NCBI GenBank assembly: GCA_021158805.1
Contig: JAGGTZ010000209.1
Coordinates: forward strand, 1 to 5,391
Length of the DNA stretch: 5,391 bases
Direction of reading: 5' to 3'
DNA from: Thermoproteota archaeon
GTDB taxonomy: Archaea > Korarchaeota > Korarchaeia > Korarchaeales > Korarchaeaceae
Below are positions 1-5,391 of this stretch, in pieces (the stretch's first letter is position 1; every line of letters starts with the position of its first letter). Below the pieces are notes generated by a model that had not been told where the DNA came from, ran no database searches, and was given only the letters and a program-made list of their open reading frames with translations. Position numbers and translations under genes: made by a program.

Positions 1-23
1 AAGGTCCCCTAAGGGCTTATGAT

Positions 24-1475
24 ATGATAATAAATGCCATAAATGGTTACTATAGAGAGGAGCATCTCAAGCATCTGGAGAAACTCCTGATGGCGAAGAA
101 GGAGATCATACTCTCCGATAGGAACGGTAAGATGATCTTGGATATAAGCTACCCGGAGGAGCCTGTGATAAAGGCCCTAGATTCCATGTCCACGATTAGG
201 TATTACGTCAGGACGTTGAGGGATGTAGAGGTAAAGGAACTTAAGATACTTAGGAGAATAGGTTATGCGACGTATGAAGCACCCTATTTCATGTATCACA
301 AGATAAGGGACATCTCTAAACAACATGGTTATGCCATTAAAGATGAGGTAGAATGGCCAGAGATCCCAATTGATCTATTCAAGGAGTACTCCCTCTTCCC
401 CTTTCAAGAGGAAGCAATTGAGAATTGGGAGAGGAATGGGAAGTTTGGTACGGTGGTCATGCCGACGGGAGCTGGAAAAACTTACGTAGGACTGGAGGCG
501 ATATTTAGAACCTCCCAAAGCACCCTAATATGTGTAGTTACTGAGGAACTCGCTAAGCAATGGTCAGAACTGATAAACGAAAAGTTATCATATAGCCCAG
601 GGGTATTCACTGGTAAAAGGAAGGAGGTCAAGGGGATTACTGTCGGCATTTACAACTCCGTGGCTAAGCATATTGATAAGCTATTCGATAAGTTTGCCCT
701 CATAATATTTGATGAGGTTCATCATGTGCCCGCACTTACATTCAAAGAGATAGCCTTCAAAGCTAAGGCTAAGTACAGGCTGGGCCTCTCCGCTACCCCC
801 GAAAGGGTTGATGGTAATGAGCATTTGATATTCATGACTGCCGGTGACATAGTATACAAGATTAGCTACATAGAGCTAATGAAAGCAGGATTTCTAGCTC
901 CTATAAGACACCACTTGGTATACGTCGAGCTATCAGATGATGAGAAGAGGAGAATGAGGAGAGAAATTCTCATAGCTAGAAGTGAAGAGGAGAGAAGGCT
1001 TGTTGAGCGGAAATATGCCTTAAAAGCTAAGGCTAAAGTGGATAAGGTTTTAGAATTACTTAGAGAAGTCGGAGATAGGAAGGTCCTCATATTTACAGAA
1101 TATGTGGATCAGGCAGAGGAGATATATGAGAAAGCGAGGAAGGAAGGCTATAGAGTCGAGTTACTAGTAGGACGAACTAGAAATAGGGCAAGAATATTCG
1201 ATAGATTCAGGAAAGGAGAGATAAACATAATCGTGACTACTAGGGTCTTAGATGAAGGGATAGATGTTCCGGATGCAGATGTGGCCATAATCGTGAGCGG
1301 ATCTGGTTCAAGGAGACAGATGGCCCAAAGGGTTGGGAGGGTGATCAGGGGAGGACAAAATAAGATAGCTGATATATACGAAATAATCACTAGGGGGACT
1401 GTAGAGGAGAGGCTATCTAGAATCAGAAGGAGAGATCTCTCTCCCTTTAAGATATCCCTCAATAGAAGGCTTTAA
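24..1475 (+). CDS. XPB/SSL2-type superfamily 2 DNA helicase
   Basis: ATP-driven DNA helicase/translocase of the archaeal XPB (COG1061) type, 483 residues, a usual length for archaeal XPB. Seen in order: an N-terminal region (1-115) that could be the damage-recognition-like domain; a Q-like residue in LFPFQEEAI (124-132); Walker A PTGAGKT (147-153, catalytic Lys152); Walker B DEVHH (230-234); motif III SATPE (256-260), followed by ERVDG, where XPB proteins carry the RED motif; a charged Arg/Lys/Glu-rich helical stretch (about 304-340) where XPB has its thumb insertion; motif IV around VLIFTEY (354-360); motif V TTRVLDEGIDVP (405-416); motif VI QRVGRVIRG (435-443). Archaeal XPB commonly works with the nuclease Bax1; no such gene lies downstream, and upstream is not visible. 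The ATG at 24 lacks a convincing Shine-Dalgarno and the frame is open to base 3, so the true start could lie outside the window. Family assignment is firm; XPB versus another COG1061 subgroup is less so. Confidence 0.9.
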   Translation: MIINAINGYYREEHLKHLEKLLMAKKEIILSDRNGKMILDISYPEEPVIKALDSMSTIRYYVRTLRDVEVKELKILRRIGYATYEAPYFMYHKIRDISKQHGYAIKDEVEWPEIPIDLFKEYSLFPFQEEAIENWERNGKFGTVVMPTGAGKTYVGLEAIFRTSQSTLICVVTEELAKQWSELINEKLSYSPGVFTGKRKEVKGITVGIYNSVAKHIDKLFDKFALIIFDEVHHVPALTFKEIAFKAKAKYRLGLSATPERVDGNEHLIFMTAGDIVYKISYIELMKAGFLAPIRHHLVYVELSDDEKRRMRREILIARSEEERRLVERKYALKAKAKVDKVLELLREVGDRKVLIFTEYVDQAEEIYEKARKEGYRVELLVGRTRNRARIFDRFRKGEINIIVTTRVLDEGIDVPDADVAIIVSGSGSRRQMAQRVGRVIRGGQNKIADIYEIITRGTVEERLSRIRRRDLSPFKISLNRRL

Positions 1476-1487
1476 ACCTTCAATACA

Positions 1488-1514
1488 CTTATTAAAGTTA
1501 GATATCTCTAAAAT
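1488..1514 (+). promoter_or_regulatory. Candidate feoAB core promoter with overlapping palindromic operator
   Basis: The 63-base gap between the helicase stop and the feoA ATG holds two TATA-like stretches. TTATTAAA at 1489-1496 would place initiation near 1518. TCTAAAAT at 1507-1514 would place it near the feoA ATG at 1539, giving a leaderless mRNA. Between and overlapping them is the inverted repeat TTAGA-TATC-TCTAA (1498-1511). This has the form TTAG-N6-CTAA, the same core and spacing as in the DtxR/SirR iron-regulator site TTAGGTTAGCCTAA. Its position against the TATA elements suits repression by blocking polymerase or TBP. The promoter is inferred from composition and spacing only; the regulator is not in the window. 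Confidence 0.45.
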
Positions 1515-1538
1515 AGGGTCCTAAAATTGAGAAGCAAA

Positions 1539-1760
1539 ATGATCCCACTGGCTTTCCTAATGCCTGGCCAAAGAGGAAGAATCGTAACACTTGATGTAGG
1601 TAGAGGTAAGGCTCGCAGACTGATGGAAATGGGGTTGCTACCGGGCGAATTTGTGGAGGTACTCTCAAATTCCGTGGGACCCGTGGTGATCAGGGTAAGG
1701 GGGATGATGCTGGCAATAGGGCGGAATGTAGCATCTAGAATATGGGTGGAGGTGACTTAG
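1539..1760 (+). CDS. feoA: FeoA, ferrous iron transport accessory protein
   Basis: Small cytosolic SH3-like protein that supports the FeoB ferrous iron permease; its exact biochemical role is unsettled in the literature. With the ATG at 1539 it has 73 residues, the family's normal size (about 75). The family pattern is clear: an early PGQRGRI segment (9-15), then RRLMEMGLLPGE (26-37), a central VEVLSNSVGP strand-turn, and the ending MLAIGRNVASRIWVEV, matching the usual 'G..lalgr..A..I.V' C-terminus. A TTG at 1527 in the same frame would add four residues. I prefer the ATG because the usual family N-terminus (short, then L..pG) begins there and TCTAAAAT lies about 28 bases upstream, as expected for a leaderless archaeal mRNA. 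The stop TAG shares its G with the feoB GTG start. Confidence 0.93.
   Translation: MIPLAFLMPGQRGRIVTLDVGRGKARRLMEMGLLPGEFVEVLSNSVGPVVIRVRGMMLAIGRNVASRIWVEVT
1748..1755 (+). promoter_or_regulatory. Strong Shine-Dalgarno for feoB inside feoA
   Basis: GGAGGTGA is a full match to the sequence complementary to the archaeal 16S rRNA tail. It lies in the last codons of feoA, four bases before the GTG at 1760. It decides the feoB start: the upstream in-frame ATG at 1742 precedes this site and has no comparable signal. It points to translational coupling of feoA and feoB on one mRNA. Confidence 0.8.
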
Positions 1761-3862
1761 TGGCCCGAGAGATCTTAGTAGCGATAGCCGGCTCTCCAAA
1801 TGTCGGTAAGAGTACTCTCTTTAACAGGATAACAGGAGGGGATGTACATGTTGCTAACTGGCCTGGGGTCACTTTAACGAGGACTGAGGGATACATTGAG
1901 CATCATAACGTGAAGATAAGGTTAGTAGATCTCCCTGGGACCTACAGCTTCTCAGCCCAGGATATAGGTGAGCTCATAGCCAGAGAATTTCTAGTGAGGG
2001 AGAAGCCCGATGTTCTAGTGGTAGTAGTCGATGCCACCTCGCTTGAGAAGTCCCTTTACCTAGCAATAATGGCAATGGAACTCTATGAGAGGGTAATATT
2101 AGCAGTCAATATGATTGATGCAGCAAGTAAGAGGGGCCTACGTATAGACTTTCAGGGCCTGAAATCAAGACTAGGAGTTCCTGTAGTCCCGATCTCTGCT
2201 CTAAAGGGAATAGGAGTGGGGGTCTTACTGGATAGAATACTAGAAGTTGCTGAGGGGAAAACAGTTAGGAGAGAATCTCTTAAAATAGACTATGATGGAC
2301 TAGAACCATACATATATGAGATCGCAAGGCATCTTAGGATAAAAGGTGCTTTAAAGGATTATCCGTCTAGATGGGCAGCTATTAGACTATTAGAGGGTGA
2401 TGACAAGATATTCGAGGAACTGAAGAAAGTAGATCATGATTTAGCAGATTACGTTAGATCTGTAAGGGAAAGAGCCGAAGTAGAGCTGGGTGAAGATCCT
2501 GAGAAGATAGCAATAAGCTCTAGGTACATGTTCATAGATGAGCTCGTTAAGTCCTATGTAGCTAGGGTAAGGCTAGCTACCCCGGGCCTATCCGAGAGAC
2601 TAGATAAGGTAATGCTCCATCCCATATTTGGTCCCATAGCAGCAACATTCGTTATATTAGCCACTTTCTTCCTCATATTTGCAGTAAATACGGGATTCCC
2701 TCTCAATATGATCCTAGAGCATTTGGGGTATGGCGAGCTAGCGGGTCTCGTAGAGGAATACAGCCTCTCTGGGGTACTTGGCCTGATGTTCGATTGGTTC
2801 TCCACGATAGTAGAGGGATGGATGAACTCTCTGGGGTATAATGGATGGCTAACTAGTCTGATAACAGAAGGTCTCATTGGCAGCCTAGGGACCCTAATCT
2901 CCTTCGTCCCCCTCTTACTGATGGCCTATATATTCCTAGGCGCGATGCAGGATAGTGGCCTCTTCCCAAGAGCAGCTGTTGCATATGATAACCTATTTAG
3001 GAGGTTTGGTCTCAGTGGAAGGGCATTCTTCCCCGCTGCCCTAGGAATGGGATGTAGCGTAGCCGCTGTCGTCTCAACTAGGGGGATAGATGATGATAGG
3101 GAAAGAATGGTGACGGCCATGACATCACCCTTGATCCCCTGTCAGGCCAGGCTTCTAGTCCTGCTAACCATAGCATCTGCTGCATTTGCGAACCCACTTC
3201 ATCAGTCCATACTGACAATCTCTATCTACGTTCTGAGCTTTATTCTCTACCTGCTAACATCAAAGCTATTGAATAAATATCTGTTCAAAGTGGAACATGC
3301 CCCTGACCTCCTAATGGAACTTCCGCCATATCATAGACCAAGTCTCAGGGTAATCTGGTGGTACGCTAGAAGTAACACGGAGCATTTCCTCAGGAGGGCA
3401 GGACTCCTAATCTTGGGTTTAGGTATAGCGACATGGTATCTCCTTAACTTCGGGCCTTCAGGCTTTCTATCCGATGGAAACATTGCTGGTAGCTATGCGG
3501 CAATGTTAGGTAGGCTCTTAGTTCCTATTACTGGTTTAATAGGGCTTCCCGATTGGAGATACACGCTAGCATTCGAAGTAGGATTTGTGGCCAAGGAGGG
3601 ATTACTTATAACGTTCTCGAGCATAGCTGGTGTACCGGACCCAATAGAAGCCCTGAGATCCATCGGCATAACCCCTGTAAAGGCAATATCTCTCGCACTA
3701 GCAATGAACTACTATGTTCCATGCCTAGCAACAGTTGCTGCTCTATTCACAGAACTCAGAATAGGCAAATATGTCATAATTACAATATTAATGGAACTAG
3801 GGCTCGCCCTAATTACTGCATCCTTGGTCTACCGGTCAGCACTCTTCCTCGGCTTCATGTAA
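1760..3862 (+). CDS. feoB: FeoB, GTP-dependent ferrous iron transporter
   Basis: Inner-membrane Fe(II) uptake permease with an N-terminal G-protein domain. Numbering uses the GTG start (700 residues), chosen for the strong Shine-Dalgarno just ahead; an ATG at 1742 would add six. G domain: G1 GSPNVGKST (11-19, with Ser where most FeoBs have Asn), G2 NWPGVT (33-38), G3 DLPGTYS (57-63), G4 NMID (117-120), G5 SALKG (146-150). Residues about 165-280 form the helical linker domain, including the typical RWAAIRLLEGD stretch. The membrane part has hydrophobic segments near 288-312, 375-397, 424-440, 456-476, 484-504, 546-566, 645-667 and 671-695. Both Gate motifs keep their cysteines: GMGC (Cys432), LIPC (Cys461) and VPC (Cys655). 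The AKEG loop before the second Gate is also present. No FeoC follows, which is common. The gene looks intact and functional. Confidence 0.97.
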   Translation: MAREILVAIAGSPNVGKSTLFNRITGGDVHVANWPGVTLTRTEGYIEHHNVKIRLVDLPGTYSFSAQDIGELIAREFLVREKPDVLVVVVDATSLEKSLYLAIMAMELYERVILAVNMIDAASKRGLRIDFQGLKSRLGVPVVPISALKGIGVGVLLDRILEVAEGKTVRRESLKIDYDGLEPYIYEIARHLRIKGALKDYPSRWAAIRLLEGDDKIFEELKKVDHDLADYVRSVRERAEVELGEDPEKIAISSRYMFIDELVKSYVARVRLATPGLSERLDKVMLHPIFGPIAATFVILATFFLIFAVNTGFPLNMILEHLGYGELAGLVEEYSLSGVLGLMFDWFSTIVEGWMNSLGYNGWLTSLITEGLIGSLGTLISFVPLLLMAYIFLGAMQDSGLFPRAAVAYDNLFRRFGLSGRAFFPAALGMGCSVAAVVSTRGIDDDRERMVTAMTSPLIPCQARLLVLLTIASAAFANPLHQSILTISIYVLSFILYLLTSKLLNKYLFKVEHAPDLLMELPPYHRPSLRVIWWYARSNTEHFLRRAGLLILGLGIATWYLLNFGPSGFLSDGNIAGSYAAMLGRLLVPITGLIGLPDWRYTLAFEVGFVAKEGLLITFSSIAGVPDPIEALRSIGITPVKAISLALAMNYYVPCLATVAALFTELRIGKYVIITILMELGLALITASLVYRSALFLGFM

Positions 3863-3878
3863 CCAATTATGTCCAGAA

Positions 3879-3889
3879 TTTTTATTTTA
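3879..3889 (+). promoter_or_regulatory. T-rich TATA-like element for the Lrp-type gene, possible feoB terminator
   Basis: The 47-base gap after feoB contains TTTTTATTTTA. Its centre (3884) is 26 bases before the ATG at 3910, the spacing expected from an archaeal TATA box to the start of a leaderless mRNA. No Shine-Dalgarno precedes that ATG, which fits. Archaeal RNA polymerase also stops at T-tracts on the coding strand, so the same bases, 17 to 26 after the feoB stop, could end the feoAB transcript. Both roles are inferred. Confidence 0.5.
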
Positions 3890-3909
3890 AGGCATTAACT
3901 ATATACCAT

Positions 3910-4410
3910 ATGGACACGCTGGATGCCCGCATACTTAACGAAATTGTTAGGGATGGAAGGATTACCCTGACTGAGTTATCTAAAAGGGTGAAGGCACCGA
4001 GAACAACTTTAACATCCCGCTTTAGGAAATTGATAGAGTCAGGGCATGTGAAAGGATTTACAGCCATTTTAGATTATAGGAAATTAGGCTATCAACTCAC
4101 GGCATTTGTCCTCGTCCAAGTTAAGAGGGGTAAGCCGATACAGGGAAAATCTAACCAAGAGGCTTTCGTTGAAAAGATCACTAGTGAGTCAGAGAGGAGA
4201 TTCGATCTGCCATGGATCGAGGAAGCCCATATAATAACTGGAGATTTCGATATATTGCTTAAAGTCAGAGCGCGGAGCATTGACGAGCTAACGAAATTCT
4301 TAATAGCGGAACTAGCTCGCTATCCGGATGTAGAGAGGACCCATACCTTAATGGTCCTTAAGAGTCCGCATGAAGGTCTCTTCCCAGTTAACAAGTTAAT
4401 TACCGATTGA
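3910..4410 (+). CDS. Lrp/AsnC-family transcriptional regulator
   Basis: DNA-binding regulator of the feast/famine (Lrp/AsnC) family, 166 residues, the usual length. The N-terminal helix-turn-helix starts with the classic LDARILNEIVRDGR (4-17), followed by TLTELSKRVKAPRTTLTSRF (19-38) as the HTH, and ends at DYRKLGY (55-61). The C-terminal RAM/effector domain (about 62-151) has AFVLVQVKRG, the hallmark TGDFDILLKVRA (110-121), and a final VERTHTLMVLK strand. Between the first RAM strand and TGDFD there are about 35 residues against roughly 26 in E. coli Lrp, so a charged insertion of about 9 residues is present. The frame stays open upstream into feoB, but that stretch has no Lrp similarity. 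The ATG at 3910 is right because the protein begins in family style there and a TATA-like element is 26 bases upstream. The ligand and targets are unknown; amino-acid-responsive control is typical, and control of feoAB or itself is speculative. Confidence 0.93.
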   Translation: MDTLDARILNEIVRDGRITLTELSKRVKAPRTTLTSRFRKLIESGHVKGFTAILDYRKLGYQLTAFVLVQVKRGKPIQGKSNQEAFVEKITSESERRFDLPWIEEAHIITGDFDILLKVRARSIDELTKFLIAELARYPDVERTHTLMVLKSPHEGLFPVNKLITD

Positions 4411-5121
4411 TTTCATCTCCTTAAGCTTCTTTAATATAGGGATCTCTCGTAAAATCTCCTCATCCACTAACTCCCATAAGATCCTGGGCTTACCTCTAGC
4501 ATTCGTCCTCATAACCCTCTCAGGTGTAACTATCAGCTGAACTGGCATATCGTGCTCCTCCTCTGGTATCTCACTTACTATCTGGAGTTCATGGACTGTG
4601 GTTGCAACTGGTGTGTCCGAGTCTAAAACACCTATTTCACCCAGTATTCCGTACTCTATCTCGGAATAGCCATGCCCTTTGCCGAGCCTCCTTCCCATTA
4701 GATCAACAGCAACCGAACCAGTCACCTTCAAATCTATCTTTGGGACATCCAGACCGATTTTAATTCCCCATCTAAAGGCCCCCCTTATCGTAGAAGCTTC
4801 AGGATAACGATAAGGTGCGATTTTCCTGGGATCAAGGAGAAGGAAACCCTCCCTGAGTCGGGGAGTTGCCATTACAAGGACCTTGCCCTGCATCAAGGCA
4901 AGCATCCTCACATGTCTCTGTGGCGAATCAGGATTGACGAACACAACTCTAGCATCTCTCCACTCCGACTGCATTGTTAAGTTAACAGCAGCCTGCTCAG
5001 CTCCCTTGAAATTGGGTATTCTACCCATAACTGGCTTAGGAAACCTTGCTACCCCACTCTTCTCAAGGAGATCCCATATTTTCAGCCTAATTTCGTTCTT
5101 CTTCCTTTTTATCTCATTCAT
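4396..5121 (-). CDS. COG0212-type 5-formyltetrahydrofolate cyclo-ligase paralogue
   Basis: Member of the 5-formyltetrahydrofolate cyclo-ligase superfamily, closest in motif pattern to the archaeal COG0212/MTHFSD-like clade and not to true folate cyclo-ligase. With the ATG at 5121 it has 241 residues. Seen: VARFPKP..GRIPNFKGAEQAA (about 24-45), VNPDSPQRHVR (62-72), TPRLREGFLLLDP (86-98), the nucleotide/substrate loop GRRLGKGHGYSEIEYG (143-158, equivalent to the GxGxGYYD loop), and MPVQLIVTPERV (192-203). An upstream in-frame ATG at 5139 would add six residues. I prefer 5121 because TTTAAA (5145-5150) is 26 bases ahead of it and neither ATG has a Shine-Dalgarno. Family knowledge: members of this paralogue group have been linked to thiamin metabolism by gene clustering and by a Haloferax mutant, so a folate name should not be taken literally. 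No thiamin gene is visible here. The 3' end overlaps the convergent Lrp-type gene by 15 bases. Confidence 0.88.
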   Translation of the reverse strand: MNEIKRKKNEIRLKIWDLLEKSGVARFPKPVMGRIPNFKGAEQAAVNLTMQSEWRDARVVFVNPDSPQRHVRMLALMQGKVLVMATPRLREGFLLLDPRKIAPYRYPEASTIRGAFRWGIKIGLDVPKIDLKVTGSVAVDLMGRRLGKGHGYSEIEYGILGEIGVLDSDTPVATTVHELQIVSEIPEEEHDMPVQLIVTPERVMRTNARGKPRILWELVDEEILREIPILKKLKEMKSIGN

Positions 5122-5142
5122 GCCATTAGATAGACTCATCTT

Positions 5143-5158
5143 GCTTTAAATTATTAAC
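5143..5158. promoter_or_regulatory. Compact divergent promoter with a symmetric TATA-like core
   Basis: The gap between the two divergent genes holds GCTTTAAATTATTAAC. Its TTTAAA (5145-5150) reads the same on both strands. Its centre is about 26.5 bases from the minus-strand ATG at 5121 and about 27.5 bases from the plus-strand ATG at 5175, so one TBP site could serve both genes in leaderless mode. On the minus strand the flank (TTAATAA before TTTAAA) is AT-rich like a BRE. The plus-strand flank (CTTGC) is poorer. The plus gene also has a Shine-Dalgarno, which argues that its mRNA may start further upstream. Confidence 0.45.
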
Positions 5159-5159
5159 T

Positions 5160-5166
5160 GAGGAGG
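5160..5166 (+). promoter_or_regulatory. Shine-Dalgarno for the HTH/zinc-ribbon gene
   Basis: GAGGAGG lies eight bases ahead of the ATG at 5175 and supports that start. A closer ATG at 5170 is out of frame and ends after two codons (ATG CGA TGA), so it cannot be the gene start. Confidence 0.7.
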
Positions 5167-5174
5167 AAGATGCG

Positions 5175-5391
5175 ATGAGCATCAGGGAGAAGATCTTAGA
5201 GATATTAATGCTAACGAAAGATCCTCTGTCCGTAGATGATATAGCTAGAGAGCTTGACCTAGGCCCAAGAGAGTCTCGGGAGATCTATAATCATTTAGAA
5301 CACGTAGCTAGGACTGTGAGGGCAAAGTACGGGAAGACCCTCATGATGCAGCCCCCCTATTGTAGGAAATGCGGTTACACATTTAATAACC
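5175..5391 (+). CDS. HTH plus zinc-ribbon transcriptional regulator (5' part)
   Basis: Start of a small archaeal regulator of the COG3357 type (HTH domain fused to a zinc ribbon), cut off by the right window edge after 72 codons. The first ~60 residues form a winged-helix-like HTH: SIREKILEILMLTKDP, then LSVDDIARELDLGPRESREIYNHLEHVARTV, the typical 'EIA.eL......vYehLeHiakt' pattern of this family. Then comes MMQPPYCRKCGYTF, where CRKCG (C64 and C67) is the first half of a zinc-binding knuckle; the second Cys pair would lie beyond the window. It is transcribed divergently from the cyclo-ligase paralogue across a gap of about 35-53 bases. The family is conserved in archaea, but its targets are not established. 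The stop is not visible, so total length is unknown (about 90-110 residues is typical, from memory). Confidence 0.87.
   Translation, partial: MSIREKILEILMLTKDPLSVDDIARELDLGPRESREIYNHLEHVARTVRAKYGKTLMMQPPYCRKCGYTFNN

Noticed and set aside
7..15. CCCT-A-AGGG inverted repeat at the left edge
   Set aside because: Too short to mean anything, with no loop suitable for a hairpin, and possibly inside the coding frame.
761..1036. Repeated stretch aaagctaaggctaa in the helicase gene (about 762 and 1023)
   Set aside because: Both copies encode the Lys-Ala-Lys-Ala type run in frame; this is explained by amino acid composition and not by a DNA repeat element.
866..1462. Two minus-strand open frames opposite the helicase
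   Set aside because: Low-complexity Ser/Leu-rich translations antisense to helicase motifs; no supporting signals.
24..1475. Helicase as part of a defence system (Cas3, DISARM or restriction-type)
   Set aside because: There is no HD nuclease domain, no methylase or nuclease neighbour and no CRISPR repeat in view; the motif set fits XPB/SSL2 better.
2397..2423. Box C-like GTGATGA followed by box D-like CTGA, as in archaeal C/D guide RNAs
   Set aside because: It lies inside conserved FeoB codons and no convincing C' box and final D box follow at the right spacing.
2554..3120. Two minus-strand open frames (2554-2877, 2926-3120) opposite feoB
   Set aside because: They are antisense to strongly conserved FeoB membrane segments, lack family patterns and have no start signals; they are shadows of the feoB codon pattern.
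3553..3909. Open frame extending the Lrp-type gene upstream by 119 codons into feoB
   Set aside because: It overlaps conserved feoB coding sequence in another frame, its product has no recognisable pattern, and Lrp family similarity begins exactly at the ATG at 3910.
4883..5149. Plus-strand open frame of 88 codons opposite the cyclo-ligase paralogue
   Set aside because: It mirrors conserved coding sequence on the minus strand and its product resembles nothing known.

Overview
The window looks like chromosomal DNA from a thermophilic or hyperthermophilic archaeon, most likely of the TACK/Thermoproteota-Korarchaeota type. The reasons are heavy use of AGG/AGA for arginine and ATA for isoleucine, an XPB/SSL2-type helicase, archaeal TATA-like elements placed about 26 bases ahead of start codons (leaderless style), and an archaeal-type HTH plus zinc-ribbon regulator. 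The species cannot be fixed from the sequence alone. Gene density is very high. No intergenic gap exceeds about 65 bases, and I see no RNA gene, CRISPR array, insertion sequence, integrase or phage gene.

Layout, left to right: (1) an XPB/SSL2-like SF2 helicase (+, 24-1475), whose frame is still open at the left window edge; (2) a 63-base gap with TATA-like elements and a small palindrome resembling a DtxR/SirR-type metal-regulator operator; (3) feoA (+, 1539-1760) and feoB (+, 1760-3862), overlapping by one base and coupled by a strong Shine-Dalgarno inside the end of feoA; (4) a short T-rich gap, then an Lrp/AsnC-family regulator (+, 3910-4410) whose ATG sits 26 bases after a TATA-like T-tract; (5) a COG0212-type paralogue of 5-formyltetrahydrofolate cyclo-ligase (-, about 5121 or 5139 down to 4396), convergent with the lrp-like gene and overlapping its end by 15 bases; (6) a compact divergent promoter; (7) the start of an HTH plus zinc-ribbon transcriptional regulator (+, 5175 to the window edge, cut off).

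Functionally, feoA and feoB form a complete two-gene ferrous iron uptake operon. The Lrp-like gene follows it on the same strand but appears to have its own promoter, so a role in iron control is possible but unproven. The cyclo-ligase paralogue and the zinc-ribbon regulator are divergently paired and seem to share one promoter core. The helicase is probably an independent DNA repair or transcription-linked gene. I found no clear new multi-gene system. The most checkable novelties are regulatory: the feoAB operator candidate and the symmetric divergent promoter.
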